The notes: generated by a model from the sequence alone, not told the origin. A stretch of 32,475 nt of DNA from Prochlorococcus sp. AG-363-K07 (GCA_003280225.1 QCFO01000022.1:1-32475), one strand, 5' to 3'; positions 1-9,349 are shown, numbered from the stretch's first letter. Program-made: numbers and translations.

Positions 1-1172
1 AAGTGCTCAAATTGCACTTAATCCCTTCTGGGATTCTTTATCCAGATACCATTTGTCTCATTGGTTCAGGCACTGTTGTTGACCCTCAAGTGATGCTTAA
101 AGAAATAGATATGCTTTTAGAAAATGATATTGACATTTCAGGGCTTCAACTATCTTCCACAGCCCACGTAACCATGCCCTATCACCGATTGCTTGACAAA
201 GCAATGGAAAGTCGCAGAGGTTCTCAGAAGATAGGAACTACAGGTAGAGGTATTGGTCCAACATACGCTGACAAATCTCAGCGGAGTGGGATAAGGGTTA
301 TAGATCTTCTCAATGAAGATCGGCTCCGTGAAAGACTTAAAGCCCCTCTTAACGAGAAGAACGATCTTCTTCAAAAGCTTTATGAGGTACCCCCTTTAGA
401 TCCAGAAGAAATTCTCCAAGAATATTTAGCTTATGGCAGACGACTTGGCCCTCATGTAGTCGAATCCAACCGTGCTATTCATCAAGCTGCACGGAATAGA
501 AAAAATATTCTTTTTGAAGGAGCCCAGGGAACTCTGCTAGATCTTGATCACGGTACATATCCATTCGTGACTTCCTCTAACCCCGTCTCTGGGGGAGCTT
601 GTATAGGAGCAGGAGTCGGACCGACTCTGATCGATAGGGTTATTGGAGTTGCCAAGGCTTATACAACTCGTGTGGGAGAAGGTCCATTTCCAACAGAACT
701 AAAAGGGAATCTAAATGATCAACTTTGTGATAGAGGAGGTGAATTTGGTACCACAACAGGGCGTAGAAGAAGATGTGGATGGTTTGACGGAGTTATTGGT
801 CGATATGCAGTAGAAGTAAATGGTCTTGATTGCCTAGCAATTACAAAGCTTGATGTCCTTGATGAACTTAATGAAATCAATATTTGCGTTGCTTACGAGT
901 TAGATGGAAACAAAATCGAGCATTTCCCAAGTTCAGCAGAGGATTTTGCAAAATGCAAACCAATTTTTAAAACACTTCCTGGCTGGAAGCGATCAACAGC
1001 TGGTTGCAGACGATTAGAAGACTTACCTCCAACTGCTATGAATTATCTGCGTTTCTTAGCAGAACTTATGGAAGTACCTATCGCAATCGTGTCTTTAGGA
1101 GCCAGTCGAGATCAAACAATTGTGGTAGAGGACCCAATACACGGGCCCAAAAGAGCCTTGTTGAAGCAATAA
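1..1172 (+). CDS. purA: Adenylosuccinate synthetase, 5'-truncated by window edge
   Basis: Joins IMP and aspartate using GTP to form adenylosuccinate, the first committed step from IMP to AMP, in the cytoplasm. The reading frame is already open at the first base, and the first residues ([14 protein letters not shown]) match an internal part of the PurA GTPase fold, so roughly the first 40-50 codons lie outside the window. Visible family signatures are [46 protein letters not shown] and the C-terminal LPGWKRST...[10 protein letters not shown] base-binding region. It ends in TAA at 1170-1172, 49 bases before a kinase gene on the same strand. The GTG at base 3 is an internal valine codon, not a start. 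Assignment is very secure. Confidence 0.97.
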   Translation, partial: VLKLHLIPSGILYPDTICLIGSGTVVDPQVMLKEIDMLLENDIDISGLQLSSTAHVTMPYHRLLDKAMESRRGSQKIGTTGRGIGPTYADKSQRSGIRVIDLLNEDRLRERLKAPLNEKNDLLQKLYEVPPLDPEEILQEYLAYGRRLGPHVVESNRAIHQAARNRKNILFEGAQGTLLDLDHGTYPFVTSSNPVSGGACIGAGVGPTLIDRVIGVAKAYTTRVGEGPFPTELKGNLNDQLCDRGGEFGTTTGRRRRCGWFDGVIGRYAVEVNGLDCLAITKLDVLDELNEINICVAYELDGNKIEHFPSSAEDFAKCKPIFKTLPGWKRSTAGCRRLEDLPPTAMNYLRFLAELMEVPIAIVSLGASRDQTIVVEDPIHGPKRALLKQ

Positions 1173-1221
1173 GACTTTTATTATTTCTTCTCAACAAGTA
1201 CAACTTTTAAATAGTATCTCT

Positions 1222-2232
1222 ATGTCAAACAATTCAACCCATAGCAGCAAGGAATTTGATGTAGTTGGAATTGGAAATGCAATAGTCGACGTACTCGTCA
1301 AAGTTGAAGATTCATTCCTAGAAATGAATTCTCTTGTAAAAGGTAGCATGACACTAATAAATGAAAATGATGCAGAAAGACTCTACCAATCTATTGGTTC
1401 AACAACCGAAACATCAGGAGGTTCAGCTGCAAATACCTTGGCAGCACTTTCTCAATTAGGTAGTAAGTCTGGCTTTATTGGGAGGGTTAAAGATGACAAG
1501 CTAGGAGAAATATTCATGAAAGATATTCGCTCTGCAGGAGCTTACTTCGAAACACAACCAATAACAACAGGTCCTTCAACAGCTCGATGCATAGTCTTTA
1601 TAACTCCAGATGCGCAACGGACAATGTGTACTTATCTAGGTGCATCTGTTTTAATTGCTCCCGAAAGTATTGATCTTTCAATCGCAAGCAAAACAAAAGT
1701 ATTATATTTAGAAGGTTATCTTTGGGATGATATTGAGGCAAAGAATACATTTATTGCAGCAGCAAAGTTATGCAAAGATTCTGGAGGAGAAGTTGCTCTA
1801 TCACTATCAGATTCATTTTGTGTCAATAGACATAGAGAAAGCTTTAAAGACCTAGTAGAACATCATATAGACATTCTCTTTGCTAATGAAAGCGAACTTC
1901 TATCACTTTATGAATCCGAGAAAATAAATATAGCCTTAGAGAAAGTCAGTAATTCTTGCAAAATAATAGCATTAACAATGGGAGAGAATGGTTCAATTAT
2001 TAAATCAGGGGAGGAGGCATGGACAATAAACCCTTATACATTTGGTTCGATAATTGATACAACTGGAGCAGGTGATTTATATGCAGGCGGTTTTCTCTAT
2101 GGATATACAAATAACCGAGCACTAAAAGAGTGTGGCGAGATTGGATCTATTTGTGCAGGGCAAATAGTTACCCGTATCGGATCAAGGTCAGAAGGTTCAC
2201 TAAAATCAGTAATAAACAGGCATATAATCTAA
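1222..2232 (+). CDS. PfkB-family carbohydrate/nucleoside kinase (adenosine kinase-like)
   Basis: A 336-residue ribokinase-fold kinase that transfers phosphate from ATP to a sugar or nucleoside; the substrate cannot be fixed from sequence. The N-terminal substrate-binding signature is SGGSAANT at about residues 65-72, and the C-terminal PfkB signature DTTGAGD (about 279-285) supplies the anion hole and catalytic aspartate. VVGIGNAIVDVLV near the start and the overall length resemble the adenosine kinase-like branch common in cyanobacteria and alphaproteobacteria. The ATG at 1222 lies 49 bases after purA, so cotranscription with this purine gene is plausible and would suit a nucleoside substrate (inference). 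Its stop overlaps the end of the convergent cutA by 4 bases. Confidence 0.9.
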   Translation: MSNNSTHSSKEFDVVGIGNAIVDVLVKVEDSFLEMNSLVKGSMTLINENDAERLYQSIGSTTETSGGSAANTLAALSQLGSKSGFIGRVKDDKLGEIFMKDIRSAGAYFETQPITTGPSTARCIVFITPDAQRTMCTYLGASVLIAPESIDLSIASKTKVLYLEGYLWDDIEAKNTFIAAAKLCKDSGGEVALSLSDSFCVNRHRESFKDLVEHHIDILFANESELLSLYESEKINIALEKVSNSCKIIALTMGENGSIIKSGEEAWTINPYTFGSIIDTTGAGDLYAGGFLYGYTNNRALKECGEIGSICAGQIVTRIGSRSEGSLKSVINRHII

Positions 2233-2570
2233 TGAGGCAGGAGTCCTACAACATCATGAACCCACTGTCTATATTTTTCATCAGACGAAACCTTCCAAAA
2301 TATAATTTCAGGAATCTGATAAGAATGAAATTCTTTAATAGTTTCAATCAAAATATCAATTTTAGAGAATGTCGTTTTGATAATAAGTTGAACTTCCATC
2401 CCATCCGCCAAGGTGTCCTCCCACCAAAACAAACTTTTTATTTCCTTGAAGCTTATACAAGCAACAATCTTTCTTCTCAAAATTTCTTTCGCCAAGCACT
2501 CAGCCGAGCTAATACTGGCCTCAGTTGTCAGCACAATGCATAATTCGTTTTCGGAACGTAATTCATTCAT
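2229..2570 (-). CDS. cutA: CutA1 divalent-cation tolerance protein
   Basis: A 113-residue trimeric ferredoxin-fold protein of the CutA1 family, which is linked to copper and other divalent-cation tolerance though its molecular role is unclear. The pattern CIVLTTEASISSAECLAKEIL, RKIVACISF, SLFWWEDTL and VQLIIKTT matches the family from end to end, and the length is the usual 105-115 residues. Its ATG overlaps the stop of upstream cobK in an ATGA arrangement (2567-2570), which suggests translational coupling. Its 3' end overlaps the stop of the convergent PfkB kinase. No signal peptide is visible, so it should be cytoplasmic. Confidence 0.92.
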   Translation of the reverse strand: MNELRSENELCIVLTTEASISSAECLAKEILRRKIVACISFKEIKSLFWWEDTLADGMEVQLIIKTTFSKIDILIETIKEFHSYQIPEIIFWKVSSDEKYRQWVHDVVGLLPH

Positions 2571-3406
2571 TTAAATCTAGAAAGAGTCGGAATTTTAAAA
2601 CTAGTTGATTTTGTAATTAGATCTATTAATTCTTCAATAGTTTCAATGGTCTCCACCCCTTTAAAAGCGGGAGGGCGAGAAATCAACCAAAGACGGATAT
2701 TTTCCTTGGCACATAATTCTGTCCAGAATTTTTGGGTTTTACCCCCAGACTCTCTGCAGAGGACATCAGTAATTCCCCATCTTCGACAAATTGCATATTC
2801 GTATCCACCAGTTTCAGAGCCTTGTAATGGTTGCAATATAGCTAGATGGCTTTCTGGGATACCAGAGCTCAAAGCCTGCCTAATACTCCCTGGGAATGGC
2901 AAAACCCTTGCAAAAACATTTGCACCTGCGTCTCTAGCAGAAACAACTGCTTCGGAAAGGTATCTAGCACCAATAGCCATTAAAACATTCCTACCCTTAA
3001 TTAAAAATTTTGAAAAATGAGACGACTCAGAAATCACATTCGCCCCAGAGGAATCTTCAATTGGCCTTTCGAAACGAATTAAAGGTTGTTGAAGTTCTTG
3101 GCAAGCTTTTATCAGATTCGAACTAATTTCTATTGCAAAAGGATGGGTTGCATCCACAACCAAATCAAAAGCGTCTGGAGAGAAAATGGGTCGCTTTAGC
3201 AGCTCTCTAATTCCTTCAACCCCATCCAGCGGTCCAATTAGAATTACAACTGATTCCATCTCGAGATATGGGATTGAAGCATGACTGGAAACAACACTGA
3301 CAGCCACTTGCCATCCCTGCTCAAGGAAGGCCCCTGCAACCAAAGGTCCTTCACCTGTCCCTCCCAGTAGCCACACACGCCTCTGGCGGTTTTTTCGAGA
3401 TTGCAT
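2567..3406 (-). CDS. cobK: Precorrin-6A reductase (CobK/CbiJ)
   Basis: Reduces precorrin-6A (or the cobalt form) with NAD(P)H in the corrin-ring branch of tetrapyrrole synthesis; picocyanobacteria of this type make a cobalamin of their own. The N-terminal nucleotide-binding motif LLGGTGEG follows a short basic stretch, and DATHPFA in the middle is the strongest family signature. The C-terminal CRESGG also fits. I start at the ATG at 3406 (MQSRKNRQRR); an in-frame TTG at 3421 would add five residues. Neither has a clear ribosome binding site. The gene is divergent from ssb, with under 30 bases between start codons, and runs directly into cutA. Confidence 0.9.
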   Translation of the reverse strand: MQSRKNRQRRVWLLGGTGEGPLVAGAFLEQGWQVAVSVVSSHASIPYLEMESVVILIGPLDGVEGIRELLKRPIFSPDAFDLVVDATHPFAIEISSNLIKACQELQQPLIRFERPIEDSSGANVISESSHFSKFLIKGRNVLMAIGARYLSEAVVSARDAGANVFARVLPFPGSIRQALSSGIPESHLAILQPLQGSETGGYEYAICRRWGITDVLCRESGGKTQKFWTELCAKENIRLWLISRPPAFKGVETIETIEELIDLITKSTSFKIPTLSRFK

Positions 3407-3424
3407 CAAGATAGCGCTCAATAC

Positions 3425-3430
3425 AAGGAG
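3425..3430 (+). promoter_or_regulatory. Ribosome binding site of ssb
   Basis: AAGGAG sits five bases upstream of the ATG at 3436. Another ATG at 3431 runs into TGA after one codon, so this site fixes the ssb start. Strong Shine-Dalgarno matches are uncommon in the window, so it stands out. Confidence 0.7.
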
Positions 3431-3435
3431 ATGAA

Positions 3436-3918
3436 ATGAACCACTGTGTACTTGAAGTTCAGGTTAAGCAAGCTCCAACCCTGCGCTATACACAAGACAA
3501 AAAAATACCCATTGCGGAAATGGAAGTCATTTTCGAAAGTCTTAAAGCAGATGATCCACCTAGTGAAATGAAGGTAGTTGGGTGGGGAAACATGGCTCAA
3601 GATCTTCAAAATCAAGTAAAGACAGGGCAAAAATTAATTTTGGAGGGTCGACTTCGTATGAATACAGTTCCGCGTCAAGATGGAACTAAGGAAAAAAGAG
3701 CTGAGCTAACAGTATCTAAAGTGCACCAAAGTTCTGGTCCAACTCCCACAGAGTCCTCCGAATCAACTTATAAAAGTTCAAATCCAATAGCCAATCCTTC
3801 TCAAGGGAATCAGACAGAAGAACTTTCTTCTACATCTTCCCCATTAAAAATCAATGAAGAAGGCTCTGACTGGAATAGTTCGCCTCTAGTTCCAGACACT
3901 GATGATATTCCATTTTAA
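3436..3918 (+). CDS. ssb: Single-stranded DNA-binding protein
   Basis: Binds single-stranded DNA during replication, repair and recombination and recruits partners through its acidic tip. The 160-residue protein has an N-terminal OB-fold (about residues 1-105) with FESLKADDPPSEMKVVGWGNMAQDLQ and KTGQKLILEGRLRMNTV, then a Ser/Thr/Pro-rich disordered linker, and ends in DTDDIPF, the classical SSB C-terminal interaction peptide. The start is set by AAGGAG at 3425-3430. The gene is divergent from cobK and convergent with the small gene at 3932-4123. The OB region is more divergent than in E. coli SSB but matches cyanobacterial forms. Confidence 0.9.
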   Translation: MNHCVLEVQVKQAPTLRYTQDKKIPIAEMEVIFESLKADDPPSEMKVVGWGNMAQDLQNQVKTGQKLILEGRLRMNTVPRQDGTKEKRAELTVSKVHQSSGPTPTESSESTYKSSNPIANPSQGNQTEELSSTSSPLKINEEGSDWNSSPLVPDTDDIPF

Positions 3919-3931
3919 ATTGACTTCCAAA

Positions 3932-4123
3932 TCAAGTTTGTTCATCAAGTTCGTCATTAGCTCTTGTCAAGAGTTGTCCCAACTCTCTTTCCAAATCAGC
4001 CAAATCCGCACGCAAGTCAGGCCAATTGCCTCGATCAATCTGCTCCAAAAGCCAGGCTCTATCTTTTTCTAACCTTGCAATTAGAGCAGCAAGGTCTTTA
4101 GCTTTCGTATTAAGCAAGCCCAT
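3932..4123 (-). CDS. Small coiled-coil conserved hypothetical protein
   Basis: I do not recognise a named family. From the ATG at 4123 the product is 63 residues, MGLLNTKAKDLAALIARLEKDR onward, with heptad-like leucines and many charged residues, so it is probably a short helical hairpin or coiled coil. There is no signal peptide or membrane segment. The open frame extends 21 codons upstream to 4186, but that part would overlap the divergent DUF2854 gene and looks non-coding. The gene ends 13 bases after the convergent ssb stop. Regular amphipathic composition and tight packing support a real gene; the function is unknown. Confidence 0.65.
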   Translation of the reverse strand: MGLLNTKAKDLAALIARLEKDRAWLLEQIDRGNWPDLRADLADLERELGQLLTRANDELDEQT

Positions 4124-4168
4124 TAATTTAACTGGATAACAAACCAACATGTTGCCCAAAGGGCGAAA

Positions 4169-4726
4169 ATGACACTCATGAAGCAACTTTTTTCTCCCGC
4201 CAACTTAATTACCGTTACGGGGGCAGTCCTAACAGTAATAGGTGGATTGGCTTACGTAACAGGAGCAGCAAACCTTAGCGTCCCAACTCTTTTTTATGGC
4301 TTTCCAATTTTCCTTGCGGGTCTCGCCCTAAAAAGCTCAGAGTTAGCACCCACAAACCTTATCCCATCAGCAGGTGAAATCTCAGCACTGAAAGCAAATA
4401 GTCCGGAAGAACTAGCAAAGCTATTAAAGGATGTAACCAGATGGCGGTATGGGCAAAATGCACACCTTGAGTCTTCTCTCAAAGCCCTGAAACTCTGGGA
4501 TGACATGAAGCCACCACAATTATTAGAAATAGAAGAACTCGCCTCAGAGTCCGGATATGGTATCCGCCTTAGATTTCAACTTGGCGGAGTAGAACTTTCT
4601 AGATGGCAAGAAAAGCAAGAGCGACTAGGTAGATTCTTTACGTCGGGAATGCAGGCAGAGTTAATTTCAATAAGTGAGAAGGAAATAGATCTTATTCTCG
4701 TACCCCAAAAAGTCGAGAGCGGCTAA
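4169..4726 (+). CDS. DUF2854 membrane-associated protein
   Basis: A 185-residue protein of a family found in cyanobacteria and plastids, with no established function. Two hydrophobic segments lie near the N-terminus (about residues 13-33 and 39-55, AVLTVIGGLAYVTGAA and PTLFYGFPIFLAGLAL), followed by a soluble domain with VTRWRYGQNAHLESSLKALKLWDD. I would expect membrane anchoring, with the large domain on one face of the thylakoid or plasma membrane (inference). The ATG at 4169 is used; a second ATG at 4178 is possible. It is divergent from the small gene at 3932-4123 and is followed 42 bases later by argB. Confidence 0.8.
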   Translation: MTLMKQLFSPANLITVTGAVLTVIGGLAYVTGAANLSVPTLFYGFPIFLAGLALKSSELAPTNLIPSAGEISALKANSPEELAKLLKDVTRWRYGQNAHLESSLKALKLWDDMKPPQLLEIEELASESGYGIRLRFQLGGVELSRWQEKQERLGRFFTSGMQAELISISEKEIDLILVPQKVESG

Positions 4727-4768
4727 TAAAAAATAATAGCTTTAGACAACAAACTAATGTGATTCAAA

Positions 4769-5668
4769 GTGGGAAAAATTCATCTCAACAACCCAACAAA
4801 AAACACAAAAGAAGATGACTCCTTAAGAGTATCAGTTCTTAGCGAAGCTCTTCCTTACATCCAGCGATTTGCCGGGAAAAGAATTGTCATTAAATATGGA
4901 GGAGCTGCGATGGTTAATAATGAATTAAAAGAAGCTGTCTTTAGGGATATTGCTTTACTCTCAAGCGTTGGGGTACAACTAGTTGTTGTTCATGGAGGTG
5001 GACCTGAAATTAATCAATGGCTCAAAAAACTTGGCATTAGTACGCAGTTTCGTGATGGTTTAAGAGTTACAAATGCCGAAACAATGGACGTAGTTGAAAT
5101 GGTACTTATTGGACGAGTAAATAAACAAATTGTCAATGGTATCAATAGACTGGGATCGCAGGCTGTTGGCCTAAGCGGAATAGATGGAAATTTAATCCAA
5201 GCACGTCCTTGGGGTAATGGAAGCCATGGATTAGTAGGAGATGTATCAAATGTAAATACTGATGTCCTCGAACCTCTTCTTTTAAAAGGTTATGTTCCAG
5301 TAATTTCTAGTGTTGCTTCAACAGAAAATGGCCGTTCCCATAATATCAATGCAGATACAGTTGCTGGAGAGCTGGCAGCTTCAATGAAAGCAGAAAAGCT
5401 TATTCTATTAACAGATACTCCTGGGATTTTGAGAGAAAGAGATGACTACTCTTCGCTAATAAGAAACATAGGACTCAACCAAGCAAAGGAACTGATAGAT
5501 AAAGGTATTGTCAATGGTGGAATGACACCAAAAACCACCTGTTGCATAAGGGCTATATCTAAAGGCGTCTCAGCTGCTCACATAATTGATGGGCGGATAC
5601 CACATGCTCTCCTTTTGGAAGTCTTTACTGACTCAGGAATAGGAACTATGGTTGTTAATGAGAACTAA
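4769..5668 (+). CDS. argB: Acetylglutamate kinase
   Basis: Phosphorylates N-acetylglutamate in the second step of arginine synthesis; in cyanobacteria this enzyme is the target of PII signalling. The 299-residue amino-acid-kinase fold shows [10 protein letters not shown] (about residues 41-50), [11 protein letters not shown] (about 72-82), the GLSGIDGN loop, [12 protein letters not shown] and [10 protein letters not shown]. The start is a GTG at 4769; the ATG at 4757 is followed at once by TGA, and no other upstream start fits. The 20-residue lead before [14 protein letters not shown] is typical of plastid and cyanobacterial forms. Only two bases separate its stop from the next gene, so the two are probably cotranscribed. 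Confidence 0.96.
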   Translation: MGKIHLNNPTKNTKEDDSLRVSVLSEALPYIQRFAGKRIVIKYGGAAMVNNELKEAVFRDIALLSSVGVQLVVVHGGGPEINQWLKKLGISTQFRDGLRVTNAETMDVVEMVLIGRVNKQIVNGINRLGSQAVGLSGIDGNLIQARPWGNGSHGLVGDVSNVNTDVLEPLLLKGYVPVISSVASTENGRSHNINADTVAGELAASMKAEKLILLTDTPGILRERDDYSSLIRNIGLNQAKELIDKGIVNGGMTPKTTCCIRAISKGVSAAHIIDGRIPHALLLEVFTDSGIGTMVVNEN

Positions 5669-5670
5669 AA

Positions 5671-6762
5671 ATGGACTCAGCCCTAGCCCTAGCTGAGGCT
5701 GCCATAGAGAAAGGGGAATATGAGCTTTGCCTTAAGAATCTAGGAAATTTAATCCAAAGTTATTCAATTAATACCGACGAAGGGGCCAAAATCAGAATGA
5801 TGATGATTACTGCATACATGGGAAAGGGAGAAGATGACAAGGCAAAGTCAATGTGTAGGAAATTAACCCGCTGCAAAAATACTGAACAGCGTCAGATTGC
5901 GAAGCAGCTTTTATCTGTTCTTGACTCTCCGAAACTTGAAAGACCAGAGAATTGGTCAATTAAACTTCCAGTAATAGAATTTAATAGCACTGAAAATAGT
6001 AATTTTTATAGCAAGGGGAAAAAGAAAATGAAAAAAGAAACTATATATATACCTCCTACAGGGCCAACCAAAAATCTGGGTATAGGATTCTCAATATTAG
6101 TATTTATAACTTTAACATTTTTAACTATCCTATTAAGTGGTTGTGTAAAAATTAGGACGGAATTAAATTTCCCAGCACAGGATCGTGTGCAGCTGAATGT
6201 GACAATCAAAAATTCATCCAAAAAACTTCTTTCATGGCAAACGAAATTTCAGAATTCTCTTCAATCATTATATCCAAAAATAACTCATATAACATCAACC
6301 AATGGGAAGCAAATAATAAGAACAAGAATTCTAAAATCTTCAGATGCAAATGAAATGCTTCAGAAGATTTCCTATATGGCAGCAGAATCTGCAGGAATCG
6401 ACCTAGCAGCACCCCAGCTTTCATTAAAAGAGAAAAATTGGCTCATTGGCGTAAAACAAGATATCAAGTTAGAAATAGACTTAAAAGATCTCCCTGAAAT
6501 TCCTGGATTAAAACTCGAATTACTATTTAACTCTAAAAATCTTCGAGATGTTAAAAGCTCTCCATTGCAAATTAATCAGTCTAAGGAGCACTCACTATGG
6601 GAAATCAAGGAAGGGAAGTTGAATTTCATCCAATTTCATCAATGGAAATGGAGTCCTCTCGGGGTAGGAATATTAGTAATAATTATTGCTTTAGGACTGA
6701 CAATAACTCTTCAAAAATTACGACTCGATATGGGATTTGGTTACCCAGAACTTCCACCATAA
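5671..6762 (+). CDS. TPR-like + DUF3153 membrane protein
   Basis: A 363-residue two-part protein. Residues 1-100 form helical repeats like tetratricopeptides (ALAEAAIEKGEYELCLKNLGNLIQSY). A basic stretch (SKGKKKMKKE) then leads into a hydrophobic segment near residues 137-155 ending LLSGCVKI, which looks like a lipoprotein box in the middle of the chain. Residues 155-320 match the cyanobacterial DUF3153 domain, and a second membrane helix lies near 331-348 (GVGILVIIIALGLTITL). The likely topology is a cytoplasmic TPR part and a non-cytoplasmic DUF3153 domain held by two helices (inference). Function is unknown. It starts two bases after argB and is convergent with priA. Confidence 0.8.
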   Translation: MDSALALAEAAIEKGEYELCLKNLGNLIQSYSINTDEGAKIRMMMITAYMGKGEDDKAKSMCRKLTRCKNTEQRQIAKQLLSVLDSPKLERPENWSIKLPVIEFNSTENSNFYSKGKKKMKKETIYIPPTGPTKNLGIGFSILVFITLTFLTILLSGCVKIRTELNFPAQDRVQLNVTIKNSSKKLLSWQTKFQNSLQSLYPKITHITSTNGKQIIRTRILKSSDANEMLQKISYMAAESAGIDLAAPQLSLKEKNWLIGVKQDIKLEIDLKDLPEIPGLKLELLFNSKNLRDVKSSPLQINQSKEHSLWEIKEGKLNFIQFHQWKWSPLGVGILVIIIALGLTITLQKLRLDMGFGYPELPP

Positions 6763-6789
6763 AATAAAACATAAATCTCACTTATCAAA

Positions 6790-9075
6790 TCAAAGCTGTA
6801 ATGGATCAGGGTCTACAGAAAGATTTACCCCACGAGGTATTCCACTCCATAAATCAAAGCCTTCTGCAAATGGCAAAGTGCTTCCTTCTGGTCCATGAAG
6901 TAGAAGCTGCCATCTAGACCTCCCAGCAATTCTTGCAATTAAAGAAGGTGCTGGTCCCAACACTGACCAGCCCTGCGTAATACAAAGAGGTTTAATCCTC
7001 TCAGCTAAAGCTGCTGCTGCAGTAGCAGTACAAGACGCAGATTCTCCTGATAATCGAAGTAAACACGCTCTACTAAATGGTACTAAACTCGCCTCTTTTC
7101 TTAGTAATGACTCTTTTCTTAAAAACTCCTCATATCTTCCATCCACTAAATGCTTAATAACTGGATGTTCAGGACAATAGGTCTGAACAATTAACTTCCC
7201 AGGTCTTTCCCCCCGACCTGCGCGGCCAGCTAATTGCATCAAAAGCTGAAGACTCTGCTCTTTGGCAAATAAATCAGGCCTATGCAATAAGCCATCTGCT
7301 GCTAATACCGCCGCCAAAGTAACTCTTGGCAAATCCATACCTTTGGCGAGCATTTGAGTACCCACAAGTACATCAGCTTCACCAGAAGCAAATCTTTCTA
7401 AAAGTTTTCGATGACCATCACGTCCTCGAGTGGTGTCTCTATCAAAACGAAGCAACTTCACACCTTCTAATTCCTTTGTTAAGTAATCCATAACTCTTTG
7501 AGTGCCTGCGCCAAATGGCTTAAAAGCATTAGAACCACATTCAGAACAATGTGTCCCAACATTGGATCGATAATCACACCAGTGACATCTCAACCACTCT
7601 CTTCCATCCCCATCTCTATGAACAGTTAAAGCCACATCACAGTTTGGACATTCAACAACCTCTCCACAACTTCTGCAGCTCAAAAAACTGCTAAACCCTC
7701 TTCTTGGAACTAATACAACCGCCTGTTCACCGGCTTCGGGCAACCCAGCGAGATGTTGCATTAATGTCCTACTAATTAAGCCTCGATTTCCACAAGACAA
7801 TTCTTGACGCATATCAATTACAGAAACACCAGGAAGCGGATTATTTGAGATTCGATGCTCCAAGCGAGCTAAAGCTATAGATCCCTTGGGAGAAAGTTCT
7901 TTCCAAGTCGACAATGATGGGGTAGCACTTCCCAATACAACTCTTGCACCTGTTTTTACTGCTCGACTAAACGCAATTTCTCTAGCGTGATAACAAGGCA
8001 TAGGTGACTCTTGCTTATAAGAACTATCATGTTCTTCATCTAAAACAATCAATCCCAACGTAGAGAGTGGGAGGAAGACTGCAGATCGTGTTCCTATTAA
8101 TAAAAGTGGTTCTTTAGTAGCAAGGATTTCCCGCCAAGTCCTTACTCTTTCAGCATCAGAACAACCGCTATGATATTCATGAACTCTAGGGCCAAAACGC
8201 TTTTTAAAACGATCAACTAATTGAGGTATTAAACCTATTTCTGGAGTAAGGATTAGACAACTTTTACCCAAGGCTAATTCCTTAGAGGCAATATGCATAT
8301 AAACCTCTGTTTTCCCAGAGCCAGTAACCCCCCAAATCAACAATTTATCGCCTGGATTTAAGTCTCCATAAGTGGTAACAGCATCCAATTGTTCACAAGT
8401 AAGCTGGCTTGGATTTTCCAACTTCAGAGAAGAGCAAGTCAAAGGCTTATCTTTCTTGTCATAATCAAGATCTTTTTTACGTTTTTCCCGATTAGCAAAA
8501 CCTTGTGCAATCAGGTTTTGAAGAATGACAGATGAAAATCCAGACTTATAAATATTTTTTTGCCAGAGACCGCCTCCAGAATTTTTCAGAAGTTCAATTA
8601 ACTCTGCTTGTCTCCTAGTTAGCAAATTCTCATCAAAAGAAATATCCACCAAATAAACCCACCAAAGATCCTGCAAAGACTGCTTGCGCAAGTTTCTTTG
8701 TCCAAGCCACCCTGGGGGCAAAGCCGCTTTAAGCATTCTAAATGGACTGATATGACAACTAACAGCAACCTCTTCTAACCAGAGACGCCATTCTTTATCA
8801 ACTGCTGCCTTCTGAATTAATTCGTCCACTCCAGAAAGAACTTTTCTTTCAAAAGTCTCATCCTTGTTCAAATAATTTATTGATTTAGAAGTTCTTCTGG
8901 CAATCACCAAGCCATTCATTGGTCTTCCTCTCAAGTGAACCCTTACTAAATCTCCAAGATCTAGTCCTAAACCACGATTGTCCGCATAGGTAAATTCACG
9001 GCCTTCTTTCCCAACAGGCAGCCAAATATCAACCTCTACATGAGGTAGTTCAAAATCAATACTTGCAGAGGTCAC
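6790..9075 (-). CDS. priA: Primosomal protein N' (PriA helicase)
   Basis: A 3'-to-5' superfamily 2 helicase that recognises stalled forks and starts primosome reassembly. The 761 residues contain an N-terminal DNA-binding domain (IDFELPHVEVDIWLPVGKE), Walker A GVTGSGKTE near residue 250, the DEEHD box near 343, the paired-cysteine zinc module near 465-510 (CRSCGEVVECPNC, CHWC, CSECG), VGTQMLAKGMD and the LAGRAGRG motif. It is complete and of normal cyanobacterial length. The ATG at 9075 directly precedes MTSASIDFELPHVEV. It is divergent from rpoD across a 389-base gap. Assignment is secure. Confidence 0.97.
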   Translation of the reverse strand: MTSASIDFELPHVEVDIWLPVGKEGREFTYADNRGLGLDLGDLVRVHLRGRPMNGLVIARRTSKSINYLNKDETFERKVLSGVDELIQKAAVDKEWRLWLEEVAVSCHISPFRMLKAALPPGWLGQRNLRKQSLQDLWWVYLVDISFDENLLTRRQAELIELLKNSGGGLWQKNIYKSGFSSVILQNLIAQGFANREKRKKDLDYDKKDKPLTCSSLKLENPSQLTCEQLDAVTTYGDLNPGDKLLIWGVTGSGKTEVYMHIASKELALGKSCLILTPEIGLIPQLVDRFKKRFGPRVHEYHSGCSDAERVRTWREILATKEPLLLIGTRSAVFLPLSTLGLIVLDEEHDSSYKQESPMPCYHAREIAFSRAVKTGARVVLGSATPSLSTWKELSPKGSIALARLEHRISNNPLPGVSVIDMRQELSCGNRGLISRTLMQHLAGLPEAGEQAVVLVPRRGFSSFLSCRSCGEVVECPNCDVALTVHRDGDGREWLRCHWCDYRSNVGTHCSECGSNAFKPFGAGTQRVMDYLTKELEGVKLLRFDRDTTRGRDGHRKLLERFASGEADVLVGTQMLAKGMDLPRVTLAAVLAADGLLHRPDLFAKEQSLQLLMQLAGRAGRGERPGKLIVQTYCPEHPVIKHLVDGRYEEFLRKESLLRKEASLVPFSRACLLRLSGESASCTATAAAALAERIKPLCITQGWSVLGPAPSLIARIAGRSRWQLLLHGPEGSTLPFAEGFDLWSGIPRGVNLSVDPDPLQL

Positions 9076-9094
9076 AAGTTTTTTTTAACATTAG

Positions 9095-9235
9095 GTTGTT
9101 GGACAGCCCAATGGCTGTTGTCGGAACAAGCAGAGTTCCGTCCAGTGGGAAGACAAGAAGCACAATCTCTGAGGTTCCCTCATCCTTGATTGGCCTGTCT
9201 GAGAAAGCCCCTGACAGCCCTGCCACATTCCACAT
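9095..9235. ncRNA. Candidate structured RNA between priA and rpoD
   Basis: This part of the 389-base gap (9076-9464) is clearly richer in G+C than its surroundings and holds four close hairpins: ACAGCC/GGCTGT at 9103-9118, GGAAC/GTTCC at 9123-9139, TGAGG/CCTCA at 9170-9182, and GGCCTGTC/GACAGCCC with one mismatch at 9192-9220. ORFs cross it on both strands, but the minus one starts with TTG, runs into priA and uses G/C-ending codons unlike its neighbours. I could not match it to 6S, SRP, tmRNA or RNase P RNA. The strand is undetermined, and it could still be a small gene or a long leader. Confidence 0.35.
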
Positions 9236-9349
9236 CTTTTCTTTAACAGCATCCACATCTAACAACAAGCATTATTTTCATCTGATCGAATACAAATAGG
9301 ATCATCTAACTCTTCGGAGATAGCTTGGTCATTCTCCTTTCTCGGTTAA

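Noticed and set aside
9056-9268. Minus-strand ORF of 70 codons upstream of priA
   Set aside because: It starts with TTG, ends inside priA and uses mostly G/C-ending codons, unlike nearby genes. The DNA looks more like structured RNA. The plus-strand ORF at 9063-9299 over the same DNA also has no protein-like features.
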